NCBI RefSeq assembly: GCF_038051945.1
Contig: NZ_CP150302.1
Coordinates: 3,720,001-3,784,000, forward strand
Length of the DNA stretch: 64,000 bases
DNA from: Paenibacillus sp. FSL H3-0469
Lineage (GTDB): Bacteria; Bacillota; Bacilli; Paenibacillales; Paenibacillaceae
Reading direction: 5' to 3'
Shown here: positions 27,786 through 37,466 of the stretch, piece by piece
Layout of the letters: the number at the start of each line of letters is the position of its first letter
Numbering within the stretch: the first letter of the stretch is position 1
The notes under the pieces: model-generated
What the model saw: the letters and a program-made list of their open reading frames with translations, nothing else
Told to the model about the DNA's origin: nothing
Database searches by the model: none
Position numbers and translations under genes: made by a program

Positions 27786-28673
27786 TTACCTGCTAAACAG
27801 TCTCTCCTCGTTCTCGATAACCTGCTTCAAATACTCCAACAGCCCTTCCTTAAGCTCTTCATGCTGAAGTGCGTAGTGAATGCTTGTCTGGATAAAACCC
27901 ATCTTCTCACCGACGTCATGCCGTCTGCCTTCGAAATCATAAGCTATAATCCGTTCCACTTCACTTAAACGGGAAATCGCATCTGTAAGCTGAATCTCGC
28001 CGCCTACCCCAACCTGCTGCTCACCCAGCATATCGAAGATACGCGGAGTCAGGATATAACGCCCAAGGATCGCTAGGTTAGATGGGGCATCCTCACGCTT
28101 CGGCTTTTCTACAAGCCGGTTGGCTTTATAGACACGTTCTGCTAATTCAGATCCGTCTACCACCCCGTAGCGGGAAACTTCTTCCCAAGGCACCTGTTGG
28201 ACACCCACAATGGAGGATCTATATTGATCGTACACATCAATCATCTGCTTCAAACAAGGCTTGTTCGACTCCACGATGTCGTCTCCCAGCAGAACCGCAA
28301 ACGGCTCGTTGCCGATGAATTTCCGCGCACACCAGATGGCATGTCCGAGGCCACGGGGCTCTTTTTGGCGGATGTAATGAATGTCGGCCATTTCTGACGA
28401 TTTGCGTACTGACTCCAGCAGCTCCCACTTCTGCTTTTCAGCCAAATTGAATTCCAGTTCAAATGAATTGTCGAAATGGTCTTCGATCGCACGCTTGCCT
28501 TTACCCGTCACAATAATAATATCTTCAATCCCAGAAGCAACCGCCTCCTCAACAATATATTGAATCGTGGGTTTGTCTACGATGGGCAGCATTTCTTTGG
28601 GCATCGCTTTGGTCGCAGGCAGGAAGCGGGTTCCCAGACCGGCAGCGGGAATAATCGCTTTACGGATCTTCAT
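27786..28673 (-). CDS. galU: UTP-glucose-1-phosphate uridylyltransferase
   Basis: 295 residues, the usual GalU/GtaB length. It makes UDP-glucose from UTP and glucose-1-phosphate. Motifs include [20 protein letters not shown] at the N-terminus (nucleotide binding), [23 protein letters not shown] (metal Asp) and [27 protein letters not shown] precedes the ATG, and a perfect TATAAT at 28715-28710 on the minus strand marks a likely promoter, with a poor -35. It supplies precursor for glycan or teichoic-acid synthesis and for galactose conversion. Confidence 0.96.
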   Translation of the reverse strand: MKIRKAIIPAAGLGTRFLPATKAMPKEMLPIVDKPTIQYIVEEAVASGIEDIIIVTGKGKRAIEDHFDNSFELEFNLAEKQKWELLESVRKSSEMADIHYIRQKEPRGLGHAIWCARKFIGNEPFAVLLGDDIVESNKPCLKQMIDVYDQYRSSIVGVQQVPWEEVSRYGVVDGSELAERVYKANRLVEKPKREDAPSNLAILGRYILTPRIFDMLGEQQVGVGGEIQLTDAISRLSEVERIIAYDFEGRRHDVGEKMGFIQTSIHYALQHEELKEGLLEYLKQVIENEERLFSR

Positions 28674-28792
28674 CTCATTGCTCCTTTAACAGATATACTC
28701 ATAATCTCAATTATAACAGTTCCTGCTGATTTTGGGCAGTATACTGAGGCAGGGACAAACAGGGACGAAGATCTCTGGGTGAACGCCCAGCG

Positions 28793-28821
28793 TTGACGTT
28801 CCCTTTGGATGTTGATATAAC
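28793..28821 (+). promoter_or_regulatory. Promoter with overlapping palindrome
   Basis: TTGACG (28793-28798), a 17-base spacer and TATAAC (28816-28821) precede the unknown gene at 28861. The perfect palindrome AACGC-CCA-GCGTT at 28782-28794 runs into the -35 element and could be an operator. Confidence 0.6.
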
Positions 28822-28860
28822 AGCACTATACAGCACTTCCATTCGAAGAGGAGGGTATCC

Positions 28861-29694
28861 ATGTTAGACTTATCCAGTCCGGTATGGCAACAGCTTCACG
28901 GCCCTTTCGGCCCTGCTGAAGCGGTCCCCGGGTTACTGCAGCAGTTGCGGAAGGAGTATAGCACCGAGGTTAAAGATGAGTTGTACTGGGAGCACCTGTT
29001 CCATCAGGACACGATCTACAGCTGCACTTTTGCCGCAGTGCCTTATTTGTCGCAGCTTGCCAGGCAGTCGGATGACCCCGAAGTAAAACTGGATATTTAC
29101 GTGAACTGCGGGATCTTCCTGACGAATCAGCTGACAGTGAACAGCGAAAATCTTCCTTCTGAGTTTGCTCACCAGAACCCGCCGCTTGCTGAGGAGCTTG
29201 TGCAAGAGATTTATACGGCCTACCTCACTGCTATTGAATACCTGGGCAACCTGTCGGAAGAGATCTTCCGCTATGCGGAATCGGCGCAAAAGGATGACCA
29301 GGAGAAGCGATACATCCTCGCTGCGGATGCTGCTTACCGGGGAGATCGGGCAGTAGCGGGTATATTGTTGACCTATTCGGAAGGCGATGAATACATGGTC
29401 GGATGCCCGAGCTGTTATGAGGAAATGTATATCTGGCCGGATGAGAACAGCCCCGGGATGACCGCCTATTCTGACGACCCGGTATTCAGCGGCAAGGAGA
29501 ATGGTCAAGCCGTTACGCCTTCCGCGCTTGGCAGCGTCAGTTCGGAAGACAGCCCGTTAGCACGCCTATGGCAAGCAGCTCATGCCGTCAAGAACGGTCA
29601 GCTGATGGAGCAATTGCCTTATCTCACCGGAAAGGTGAACTGCCCGGCCTGTGGTGAAGCTCTGGACATCTGGCCGGAGCTGTTGCCGTTGTAA
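28861..29694 (+). CDS. Uncharacterised protein with paired CPxC-IWP motifs
   Basis: 277 residues; I do not recognise the family. The N-terminal two thirds look all-helical (PVWQQLHGPFGPAEAVPGLL, TFAAVPYLSQLARQ, DIYVNCGIFL, AYLTAIEYLGNLSEEIF). The C-terminal third has two matching motifs, GCPSCYEEMYIWP and NCPACGEALDIWP, which together give four Cys for one zinc site. There is no signal peptide or membrane helix, so it is probably cytoplasmic. GAGGAGGG precedes the ATG and a good promoter lies upstream; a strong terminator follows, so it is a single-gene unit. Codon use matches the core genes around it. Confidence 0.8.
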   Translation: MLDLSSPVWQQLHGPFGPAEAVPGLLQQLRKEYSTEVKDELYWEHLFHQDTIYSCTFAAVPYLSQLARQSDDPEVKLDIYVNCGIFLTNQLTVNSENLPSEFAHQNPPLAEELVQEIYTAYLTAIEYLGNLSEEIFRYAESAQKDDQEKRYILAADAAYRGDRAVAGILLTYSEGDEYMVGCPSCYEEMYIWPDENSPGMTAYSDDPVFSGKENGQAVTPSALGSVSSEDSPLARLWQAAHAVKNGQLMEQLPYLTGKVNCPACGEALDIWPELLPL

Positions 29695-29746
29695 GGGAGC
29701 ACGGGTGGATAAAAGACTTGGCGGGATAGTTAGGGATACAAAAACA

Positions 29747-29805
29747 GACCCGGCAGAATCGGGAGCCATCTGATTGGATGGCCCCGGTTTCTGCCGGGCC
29801 TTTTA
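29747..29805. terminator. Bidirectional two-part terminator
   Basis: CCCGGCAGAA (29749-29758) pairs with TTCTGCCGGG (29789-29798), with an inner GCCATC/GATGGC stem, followed by TTTTATT. It lies between convergent genes. Confidence 0.85.
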
Positions 29806-29874
29806 TTATGGCCTTAGCCAGTTATATGCGTGAAACACACGAAACCAGCCCTCTTGCGATTGGGTATGATTCAT

Positions 29875-32394
29875 TTACTTCGCATTCACCAGTTGCCCGC
29901 GCGTAACGCCAAGCTGGTTAGTGGCCTTCAGGCTTTTCCAGACCTGGGTGCCGGAGATTTCACCACGCAGTGCGCGGCTGTAAAGGCTAATGACCTCTTC
30001 TACCTGCTCAGGTGTCTCTTCAAGGAACTCTACACGGAAAGAAGCGACGCCTAGCTCATGGAAGTGATTGAGGTATTCAGCGCCCGACTGCTCGACGGCG
30101 TTATAGACGGTGTTGCGGCAGCCTTCATCCACACGGACGGGATGGGACATGCCGATGCGGTCCTGTAAGGACGCACGCTGCTCCTCACAAGGACGGCCAC
30201 AGTTGGTGTAGTCCGTGCCTTCACTCATGAAGGTACAATAGACGCAGTGTTCTGTATGGAACATCGGCAGATGCTGGTGGATAACAACCTCCATGCGGGA
30301 GGTGTCACTGTGCCCGAGCAGATCGACCATCTGCTGAATGTTCAGGTCATACGACGGTGTCACCCTGTCACAACCGGCGTCCAGGAACAGATCCACGGCT
30401 CTGTGATTGGCGATATTCAGCGAGAAATCGCCAATCAGCCGGGGATGCACAGCATCCGGGTGCTCCATCCGGTGGCGCAGGTAATAATACAGCGCACCGG
30501 TGTTGCGCACCAGCACAGCATCCGGCTGCAGCCGCAGGATGTTGGCATGGTAGCCGTTCTCGTTCGGCATATGGATGCGCGGGGTGGCCAGCGCAATGCT
30601 GGCCCCAGCAGCCCGCACAGCGTCTACTGCCGCCGGGAACTGCTTGATGAACTCGAAATCGGCGTAAATATTCGTTACGCCGGCTTCGAGCGCAGCCTGC
30701 ACCTGCGGCAGGCTGCGGCACAGCGCGGTGAGCTCCGCTTCACCGCTGCCCGCTGCGGCGCCCCTGCGGGAGGCGCCGCTGTAGACCTCTACCTCCCGCT
30801 TCACATATACGGGAGGCTTAGGGCGCTCGCCTGCAAGCAGCTCCACCGCCTGGCGGCGGATGCTGTTCAGCTCGCGCATGGGCACGATCACGTCGCCTTG
30901 CAGATGCGACTCCAGCGCTTCAAGCTGGAACAGGGTCCCGCCCAGGCGGCCGAATTGTTCTTCCAGCAGCGCGGTATCCATCGGACGCTTCTGCGCTGTC
31001 TCCAGCGCGAGCTCCGAATCCACACGGACAGTGACGTTCTTCTGAACGTCCGTCCACCAGGTCGTCAGCTTCTCGCCTACGCAGCCCTGTACTCTTACAT
31101 GAACCGGGAATACCCGGTACGGCTTCTCGGTCTCGTAGGACTGGCGCAGCGCCTTGTCGAGTGCCGGGTCGTTCGTCTTCCAGATGCGGTCCCCCACATG
31201 CAGACGGCGCAGATCTACGTCACTGCGGCCCGGAACAATATCAATGATCCAGCCCTCACCGGCTTCGCCTTCCAGCTTGACGCCCTTGCGGCGCAGATCG
31301 TAGACGCGGCCGCCTTCTTCCTTCTTCGTCGGATCTCCGGCGTCGAACACAATGCCGTCTCCGCGTTTAAGCGGAGCATGAATGCGGCAGACCACGCCAT
31401 CGCGCAGGATCTGCTCCACGGTGCCCAGGTACACCCCGCGGCTTTTCGGGAAGGTGCCATCGACTAATTTCTTATTATTGGTGCCTTCAAGGAAACCGTT
31501 CGTGAACCCGCGCGAGAAGCTCTGTTGCAGCTCACGCATATCCTCCTTCGAGGTAGGCGTCCAGTTACCTTCAAAATACTTATCGATCGCCTTACGGTAC
31601 TTACTGACCACATTAGCGACATACTCCGGGGTTTTGAGCCGGCCTTCGATTTTGAACGAAGTCACTCCGGCTTCAATCAGCTCCGGCATCAGATCGATGG
31701 CGGCAAGATCCTTCGGCGACAGAAGATAAGTCACATCGCCCATCGGCTTCACTTCACCGTCAATCATCAGATCATACGGCAGACGGCAGGCCTGGGCGCA
31801 TTCCCCGCGGTTCGCTGAACGTCCGCCCCACATTTCAGAGGTTAGACACTGGCCCGAATAAGACACACAGAGCGCACCGTGCACGAAGACCTCCATCGGC
31901 AGGCGGGCTTGCTCGCCAATCGTGCGGATCTGCTTCAGATTATTTTCACGGCCGAGTACGACGCGTTCCAGCCCCCACGGCTTCGTGAATTCCACCGCTT
32001 CCGGCGAGGTAATCGTCATCTGTGTAGAACCGTGAATCGGGAAGTCCGGAGAGATCTCACGGATCATCTTCACCAGCCCCAAGTCTTGAACAATTACAGC
32101 ATCTACACCAGCGTCCACACAGGCATCAATCAGTCCCTTGGCATCCGGCAGCTCATTCTCGAACACCAGTATATTAAAGGTCAGGAACCCCTTCACGCCA
32201 TAGCTGTGCAGAAACGCCATAATCTCCGGCAGCTCGTCCATCCGGAAGTTGTTCGCTCTGGCCCGTGCATTAAATTTCTCTACGCCAAAAAAGACAGCAT
32301 CCGCCCCGTTCGCCACCGCTGCACGCATGCAGTCCCAATCTCCCGCCGGAGCCAGCAGCTCTACGTCTTCTCTGCGTATTCCTTGCTCTTTCAT
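29875..32394 (-). CDS. U32 peptidase-family protein (RlhA/YhbU/TrhP-like RNA hydroxylation family)
   Basis: 839 residues, the long form of family U32. The N-terminus has LLAPAGDWDCMRAAVANGAD and FFGVEKFNARA; the U32 signature region reads EVFVHGALCVSYSGQC and later GECAQACRLPY, with conserved Cys that may hold an iron-sulfur cluster. A middle DUF3656-like part follows, and a second barrel-like half contains GDFSLNIANHRAV and ETEHCVYC-type Cys (TEHCVYCTFMSEG). Well-studied members (RlhA, TrhO/TrhP) hydroxylate 23S rRNA or tRNA with prephenate rather than cleave collagen. GGGAGG precedes the ATG. It is a lone gene, transcribed away from rfbA. Confidence 0.88.
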   Translation of the reverse strand: MKEQGIRREDVELLAPAGDWDCMRAAVANGADAVFFGVEKFNARARANNFRMDELPEIMAFLHSYGVKGFLTFNILVFENELPDAKGLIDACVDAGVDAVIVQDLGLVKMIREISPDFPIHGSTQMTITSPEAVEFTKPWGLERVVLGRENNLKQIRTIGEQARLPMEVFVHGALCVSYSGQCLTSEMWGGRSANRGECAQACRLPYDLMIDGEVKPMGDVTYLLSPKDLAAIDLMPELIEAGVTSFKIEGRLKTPEYVANVVSKYRKAIDKYFEGNWTPTSKEDMRELQQSFSRGFTNGFLEGTNNKKLVDGTFPKSRGVYLGTVEQILRDGVVCRIHAPLKRGDGIVFDAGDPTKKEEGGRVYDLRRKGVKLEGEAGEGWIIDIVPGRSDVDLRRLHVGDRIWKTNDPALDKALRQSYETEKPYRVFPVHVRVQGCVGEKLTTWWTDVQKNVTVRVDSELALETAQKRPMDTALLEEQFGRLGGTLFQLEALESHLQGDVIVPMRELNSIRRQAVELLAGERPKPPVYVKREVEVYSGASRRGAAAGSGEAELTALCRSLPQVQAALEAGVTNIYADFEFIKQFPAAVDAVRAAGASIALATPRIHMPNENGYHANILRLQPDAVLVRNTGALYYYLRHRMEHPDAVHPRLIGDFSLNIANHRAVDLFLDAGCDRVTPSYDLNIQQMVDLLGHSDTSRMEVVIHQHLPMFHTEHCVYCTFMSEGTDYTNCGRPCEEQRASLQDRIGMSHPVRVDEGCRNTVYNAVEQSGAEYLNHFHELGVASFRVEFLEETPEQVEEVISLYSRALRGEISGTQVWKSLKATNQLGVTRGQLVNAK

Positions 32395-32552
32395 TTATAT
32401 CCTCCCAAACCGCCTGTTCGGCGGGTCATTTACAGCTTTTTAACTTATTAATTGTATCAAATATCACAGTACTCTGCCAGTAAAATAGCAACACTTGGAT
32501 TTTGCTTTCCCTAGGGATCTATCTTAAAATAAGCCAGGAGCTCCTGCTTGAA

Positions 32553-32582
32553 TAGACAAATGAAGAAGAACCAGCGTAAAAT
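32553..32582 (+). promoter_or_regulatory. Candidate promoter of rfbA-rfbC
   Basis: TAGACA (32553-32558) and TAAAAT (32577-32582) with an 18-base spacer, 80 bases before the rfbA start. The spacing is slightly long. Confidence 0.4.
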
Positions 32583-32662
32583 ATGAATAGAAAAGAATAA
32601 ATACGTAAATGATCTCATCGTTCCCAAAATTTATATGCAGCAAAAGGAGAGTTGAAACAGTT

Positions 32663-33541
32663 ATGAAAGGCATAATTCTTGCGGGAGGAAGCGGTACCCG
32701 GCTATACCCTCTCACAATGGTAACCAGCAAACAATTACTGCCGGTTTATGATAAACCCATGATTTATTATCCTCTGTCCACATTAATGCTGGCAGGCATC
32801 AAAGAAATTCTGATCATTTCCACCGCTGAAGACACACCGCGCTTTGAAAATTTACTCGGCGACGGCTCCCAGTTCGGAATCTCGTTGCAATACAAGGTTC
32901 AGCCAAGTCCGGACGGGCTGGCGCAGGCTTTTATTCTGGGGGAAGACTTCATTGGGGAAGACTCCGTAGCTATGGTGCTCGGAGATAATATATATTACGG
33001 CAACGGCATGACTAGAATGTTAAAGCAAGCTGCCGATAAAACAAGCGGGGCGACTGTATTCGGCTACCATGTTCCCGATCCCGAACGCTTTGGTGTGGTG
33101 GAATTTGACGGAGACGGCAAGGTCCTCAGCATCGAAGAGAAACCGGAGCATCCAAAATCCAATTATGCGGTTACCGGCCTTTATTTCTATGACAACCGGG
33201 TAATTTCTATTGCTAAGGAAGTCAAGCCGTCGCACCGCGGCGAGCTGGAAATCACTTCGATTAATGAAGCCTATCTGAAGCTGGGTGAGCTGGATGTTGC
33301 TCTGCTTGGACGCGGATTTACTTGGCTCGATACCGGAACCCACCAGAGTCTGGTAGATGCCACCAACTTCGTCAGAACGATTGAAGACCATCAGGGGATC
33401 AAAATCTCTGCACCCGAAGAAATTGCTTATGTCAATGGCTGGATCACTAAGGAACATCTCCTGGAATGCGGACATAAGCTGAGCAAGACCGGATACGGCC
33501 AATATTTAATTAAGGTTGCTACAGGTAAAATTCAATTTTAA
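32663..33541 (+). CDS. rfbA: Glucose-1-phosphate thymidylyltransferase
   Basis: 292 residues from the ATG at 32663 (MKGIILAGG), the standard family start; a longer frame to 32609 adds a non-homologous extension. Motifs are [14 protein letters not shown] (nucleotide loop), [27 protein letters not shown] and [20 protein letters not shown]. It makes dTDP-glucose, the first step to dTDP-L-rhamnose. AAAGGAGAG lies upstream. With rfbC (21 bases downstream) it forms a two-gene unit far from rfbB-rfbD. Confidence 0.96.
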   Translation: MKGIILAGGSGTRLYPLTMVTSKQLLPVYDKPMIYYPLSTLMLAGIKEILIISTAEDTPRFENLLGDGSQFGISLQYKVQPSPDGLAQAFILGEDFIGEDSVAMVLGDNIYYGNGMTRMLKQAADKTSGATVFGYHVPDPERFGVVEFDGDGKVLSIEEKPEHPKSNYAVTGLYFYDNRVISIAKEVKPSHRGELEITSINEAYLKLGELDVALLGRGFTWLDTGTHQSLVDATNFVRTIEDHQGIKISAPEEIAYVNGWITKEHLLECGHKLSKTGYGQYLIKVATGKIQF

Positions 33542-33562
33542 ACCAAAGAAAGAGTGGATACG

Positions 33563-34123
33563 ATGAAGTTTATCAAAACCCATCTGGAAGATGTTCTCGT
33601 CGTTGAACCGGCAGTCTTTGGAGACCACCGCGGCTGGTTCATGGAGACCTACAGCGAGGCTAAATTCCATGAGCAAGACCTCCGCTATCAGTTCGTTCAG
33701 GACAATCAGTCTTATTCCGCTGTAAAAGGTACTCTGCGCGGACTTCACTTCCAGCTGAACCCAAAGGCACAGACCAAGCTTGTACGCTGTACACGCGGTT
33801 CGATCTTTGATGTAGCTGTGGATATCCGTCAAGGCAGTCCTTCATATGGCAAGTGGTTTGGCATTGAACTGAACGCCGAGAACAAGAAACAGCTGCTCAT
33901 CCCCAAAGGGTTCGCCCATGGCTTCATGACGCTAACAGAGGATGTCGAGGTGCAGTACAAGTGCGATGAGCTGTACGCGCCTGAATGTGACGGCGGAATT
34001 CTGTGGAATGACCCCGATATTGCCATTGAATGGCCGATCAATGTAGTTCCTGTACTATCTGCTAAGGATGAACAAGCACCGCTGTTAAAGGATGTAAAGC
34101 ATAATTTTGTTTATCAGGCTTAA
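33563..34123 (+). CDS. rfbC: dTDP-4-dehydrorhamnose 3,5-epimerase
   Basis: 186 residues, cupin-fold epimerase. Visible motifs: VFGDHRGWFMETY, FVQDNQSYS, GTLRGLHFQLNPKAQTKLVR (catalytic His in GLHFQ), GSIFDVAVDIR, PKGFAHGFMTL and GGILWNDPDIAIEWP. I take the ATG at 33563 with GAGTGG five bases upstream; a GTG three codons earlier is possible. It is the only intact rfbC here and presumably covers the loss of the decayed copy next to rfbB. A strong terminator follows. Confidence 0.96.
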   Translation: MKFIKTHLEDVLVVEPAVFGDHRGWFMETYSEAKFHEQDLRYQFVQDNQSYSAVKGTLRGLHFQLNPKAQTKLVRCTRGSIFDVAVDIRQGSPSYGKWFGIELNAENKKQLLIPKGFAHGFMTLTEDVEVQYKCDELYAPECDGGILWNDPDIAIEWPINVVPVLSAKDEQAPLLKDVKHNFVYQA

Positions 34124-34149
34124 GTAATTATTTTATTCGTATCTTACAA

Positions 34150-34192
34150 AACAACGTCCCAGCTGATCAGCAGCTTGGGACGTTGTTTTTGT
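34150..34192. terminator. Bidirectional terminator after rfbC
   Basis: AACGTCCCAGCTG pairs with CAGCTTGGGACGTT around a short loop and is followed by TTTTTGT. On the other strand it also serves the stalk-domain gene ending at 34203. Confidence 0.9.
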
Positions 34193-34202
34193 ATATACCC
34201 TC

Positions 34203-36167
34203 CTACTCCCCCACCCACCCAAACGACCCCAGCACCCGCTCCAGTACCGCCTGCTGGCTCGCCGTAGCGTTGGCGGTGTTCAGTGTGATAGTGAGCGTAT
34301 AGACTACATCGTTGCGGCTGAAGACGATGATCTTCTTGCCCACCGGGATGCTATTCTTGGTCTGCTCTACTGTGAGTATGGTGGCTGGCATACCGGCAAA
34401 GGTGGTTTCTGTGACGTTTTTTATCTGCGGACCCTTGGGATCTTGCTTGGTGTTCTGGTAGTAGCCCTGCAGCTGGCCGACGGCATATTCCGGCGTAACC
34501 TCGGGGCTGGCATAGAGCTGGAACCGGCCGCCGGTGAAGCGGTATTCCACGCTCTGGCTCTCAAACAGATCCTGAACCGGGCTCCACAGCCGCGGAATCT
34601 CGAGCTTATAGCCGTAAGTCTTGGAGGTTTTGGTGACCGACTTCTGGCTGAGCTGGGTATAATCCTCTGAAGCCAGGCGTCCAAAGTTACTCTTGGTCTG
34701 CGCAAAATCAATATCAATCGAGTTCAGCACCTCTGTGAAGCGCGCCTGATCACTACTCTGCCCCGGCCCGGAAGCCGCAACATATTCAAAATAATAACGG
34801 TACCCGTTCTTCAGCAGCAAAATCTGATATTCAGTGCTCCACCCGCTGCCCGGGTTAAGTCCGATCTCATTGATCAGCACCCGCTCACCGGAGACCTTGC
34901 CCGCTACGCTGTCCTTCAAGGTGTAGGCCTCAGCCATATAGGTGTCGCGGAGCTGAGACAGCAGCTCCTGGTTCCAGCTTGCCAGCGTGGAGCCCGCAGG
35001 GGCGGAGCTTACTTTTACACGCAGATAACTCCCCTGTTTGCCTGCATAGTAGAGCTGCTGGTCATCCGCACTCCAGTCGGCAGGGACCTTAAGCGCAATC
35101 CCGTAATCGTCGTTGTAGCCTTCGCGCAGCCCGTTGCGGATGGTGGACAGGTCGCGGATGCTCCGGTCGGATGCGTCAAAAGAGGGCTGGAAAGAATTCA
35201 GCAGCGCCGCATATTTGCCCAGGTCCTTATAATTCGCTGCATTATCATCTGTCAGATAGATCTCATACAGCCTGCCTCCGGCATAATATTGCCTGCCCTC
35301 CCAGAGCGCACCGCTCGAATCCTTGCTCACAGTCCGGGCATAAGGAACCTTGGCCGTAGGTACAGCCTCCCGGTCCAGCACAGTCTCCCCTCCCTCCTCC
35401 GAGGAGCGGACCAGATTCTCCAGCAGCCCTTCGGGATCAAGCGGAACGGCCAGCGGCGAAGCGTGCACCTCCAGATAGTACCCGTTCTCTGCACTCGTAA
35501 AAGTCGCTACGCTCTCATTCCCGCCGCTGTCGCCTACCACAAGCCCCGGCGGATAGTTCATGCTCCACTCCAGATAACTGTTGCCGATCCGGGTTTTGCC
35601 GGCGTCACTGTCAATCCCGCTCTGCGCTTCAACGCCTACAACCGCTACCGGAGGAGATAGCGTAACCAGTACCCCACCGCCCTCCGCTGGAGCCACCCGC
35701 GCGCCGAGCACTTCAGCCACGAACCTCAGCGGCACCATCAGCACACCTGATACCATACGCGGGGGCGCGGCGAGCTTGATTTTGACACCATCCTTCCAGG
35801 CAGTCGTGCTGCCTATCGTCATTGCACCGGTATGCGGTCCGTACATAATTTTCACCACATCATCGCCTTGCAGGGAGACGGTGCTGCCGAAGGCTTTTTT
35901 GAAAATCCCCAGCGGGACCAGCAGCGTTCCATTCTCCGAAAAAGGCTTCGGAATCGTAACCGGCTTCCCGTTAACCGTTGCGGAAGTACTGCCCGCTTGA
36001 AGACTAAGCTGTAGCAATCCCCCCTCCGCCGCCTGAGCCTTTCCCACAGGAAATAGGCTGAGCAGCAACAACAGGACTACAATAACTGACACTCCGCGCC
36101 GTAGATGTCCCGCCCTGCTGCCCGGCCCGGCTGTAACTACCGCCTCCTCACTCTGTCGTCTGATCAT
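34203..36167 (-). CDS. Secreted protein with copper-amine-oxidase-N-like (stalk) domain
   Basis: 654 residues. After a 30-residue basic stretch there is one hydrophobic signal segment (VSVIVVLLLLLSLFPV) ending at AQAAEG. Residues ~55-165 hold the stalk/copper-amine-oxidase-N repeat pattern (VNGKPVTIPKPF, GTLLVPLGIFKKAFG, MVSGVLMVPLRFVAEVLGA), common in Paenibacillus surface proteins and not an oxidase. The rest contains three repeated segments of the type YGIALKVPADWS, YGYKLEIPRLWSP and YLEWSMNYPPGL, each followed by YYxxNG-type strands, suggesting PsbP/Mog1-like repeats. It overlaps the protease gene upstream by 20 bases, so the protease and this protein are co-expressed. Confidence 0.82.
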   Translation of the reverse strand: MIRRQSEEAVVTAGPGSRAGHLRRGVSVIVVLLLLLSLFPVGKAQAAEGGLLQLSLQAGSTSATVNGKPVTIPKPFSENGTLLVPLGIFKKAFGSTVSLQGDDVVKIMYGPHTGAMTIGSTTAWKDGVKIKLAAPPRMVSGVLMVPLRFVAEVLGARVAPAEGGGVLVTLSPPVAVVGVEAQSGIDSDAGKTRIGNSYLEWSMNYPPGLVVGDSGGNESVATFTSAENGYYLEVHASPLAVPLDPEGLLENLVRSSEEGGETVLDREAVPTAKVPYARTVSKDSSGALWEGRQYYAGGRLYEIYLTDDNAANYKDLGKYAALLNSFQPSFDASDRSIRDLSTIRNGLREGYNDDYGIALKVPADWSADDQQLYYAGKQGSYLRVKVSSAPAGSTLASWNQELLSQLRDTYMAEAYTLKDSVAGKVSGERVLINEIGLNPGSGWSTEYQILLLKNGYRYYFEYVAASGPGQSSDQARFTEVLNSIDIDFAQTKSNFGRLASEDYTQLSQKSVTKTSKTYGYKLEIPRLWSPVQDLFESQSVEYRFTGGRFQLYASPEVTPEYAVGQLQGYYQNTKQDPKGPQIKNVTETTFAGMPATILTVEQTKNSIPVGKKIIVFSRNDVVYTLTITLNTANATASQQAVLERVLGSFGWVGE

Positions 36168-37335
36168 CGGTCTCCCCCTCCGTCTTAGCGGCGTTCACCA
36201 GAGGGTCACCTTGTCCAAGAACAAGGCTTCTGGCCACGATATCGCCGTCACTCTGCATCAGCAGCTTGACCACTGCCCCCGGCTTGTACTGTCTGAATAA
36301 CTCATTAACATCGACAAGTGAGGTAACCCGGTGTCCGTCTATCGCATAGAGGGCATCGCCTGACGTGATCCCTGCCTTGCGCGCTTCTGCCGTAAGCACC
36401 TTCGTCACCGTCAATGGCTCCTGCACCGGCAGTCCGACAATCACGGGCCAGCTCTCCTCAAGCTCCACTCCAAGGCTCGGACGCCGGACCTCTCCATATT
36501 GGAGCAGCTGATTCATGATGTACTTCATCGTATCTGCGGGAATCGAGAAACCCATATTCTCTACACCCACAGCTGCGAACTTCATACTGTTGACCCCGAG
36601 TACCTCCCCCTTCATGTTAACCAGCGGTCCGCCGCTGTTGCCGGGATTGATCGCCGTATCGCTCTGAATCAGCCGGTACGCCGCATCCACCGAACGGTTG
36701 AGACCGCTGATTACACCTACAGTAGCCGAATTTCTCAGGGAAAAAGAGATCGGTGTCCCGATCGCTATCACCTTCTCCCCTACCTGAAGATTGGCGGCGC
36801 TGCCTGCGAAGGTTGCGGGTTTTAAGGCTTTGGCTTTGATTTTTACCAATGCAAGATCACTGAATTCGTCCGAGTATGTATCTGTGATGTTATAGCTCGT
36901 CCCGTCTGAGGTGACCACTACTGCCTTCTCCAGCCCAGCCATAACATGGGCATTGGTAATGATCCATCCGTCTGCGCTGACGATAATCCCGGAGCCGTGG
37001 GTCAGATTGTAACGGTCATCCGGCCCGCCGGTTTCTCCGCCCGTTTTGCCGATAATGCCGACTACAGACGGCGAGACTTTGCTTATGATTTGCGGAACCG
37101 GATCTGCTGCTGCAGGCTGGCTCCATTGTCCCTTACTCTCCTTTTGCACAATACCTGCTTGTCCGCCCTTCATTACGTTGACAGCCGTGCCTCTATCAGC
37201 CGCTAATGCTCCTGCCTCTCCGTAGCCCACCCCATGAATAACACCGGCTGGACCTATGATTCCCGACAATGATATCAGCAGAATACCCGGCAGTACCACA
37301 CTAGCCCGGACAATCCCGCTCCTCCCTATTCCCAT
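36148..37335 (-). CDS. HtrA/DegP-type membrane-anchored serine protease with PDZ domain
   Basis: 395 residues. An N-terminal hydrophobic segment (about 10-38) anchors or exports the protein. The S1C protease domain shows the triad: His in IITNAHVMAG, Asp in SDLALVKI and Ser in NPGNSGGPLV. A PDZ domain (VTKVLTAEARKAGITSGDAL) fills about 300-375. Family role: quality control of exported proteins. AAGGGGAGAG precedes the ATG. Stop overlaps the start of the stalk-domain gene, which may be its substrate or partner; that is inference. Confidence 0.92.
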   Translation of the reverse strand: MGIGRSGIVRASVVLPGILLISLSGIIGPAGVIHGVGYGEAGALAADRGTAVNVMKGGQAGIVQKESKGQWSQPAAADPVPQIISKVSPSVVGIIGKTGGETGGPDDRYNLTHGSGIIVSADGWIITNAHVMAGLEKAVVVTSDGTSYNITDTYSDEFSDLALVKIKAKALKPATFAGSAANLQVGEKVIAIGTPISFSLRNSATVGVISGLNRSVDAAYRLIQSDTAINPGNSGGPLVNMKGEVLGVNSMKFAAVGVENMGFSIPADTMKYIMNQLLQYGEVRRPSLGVELEESWPVIVGLPVQEPLTVTKVLTAEARKAGITSGDALYAIDGHRVTSLVDVNELFRQYKPGAVVKLLMQSDGDIVARSLVLGQGDPLVNAAKTEGETDDQTTE

Positions 37336-37387
37336 GGCTCTCCCCTTCTTTCCTGCGCTCGAAGCATATAAATTCTTATCTTCAAAA

Positions 37388-37429
37388 AAAGACGCCTTTA
37401 GGATCGCCGCAGGCGGTAAAGGTGTCTTT
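37388..37429 (-). terminator. Terminator of the DUF2759-like gene
   Basis: AAAGACGCCTTTA (37388-37400) pairs with TAAAGGTGTCTTT (37417-37429), with an inner GCCGC/GGC stem; a seven-T run follows on the minus strand. Confidence 0.8.
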
Positions 37430-37466
37430 AAGATGAACTTGCATTTGAGGTTATGTGTGCTCTACT

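Noticed and set aside
30247..31467. 406-codon open frame on the plus strand
   Set aside because: It is antisense to the U32 protein gene, has no ribosome site and no recognisable motif; a shadow of a GC-rich coding frame.
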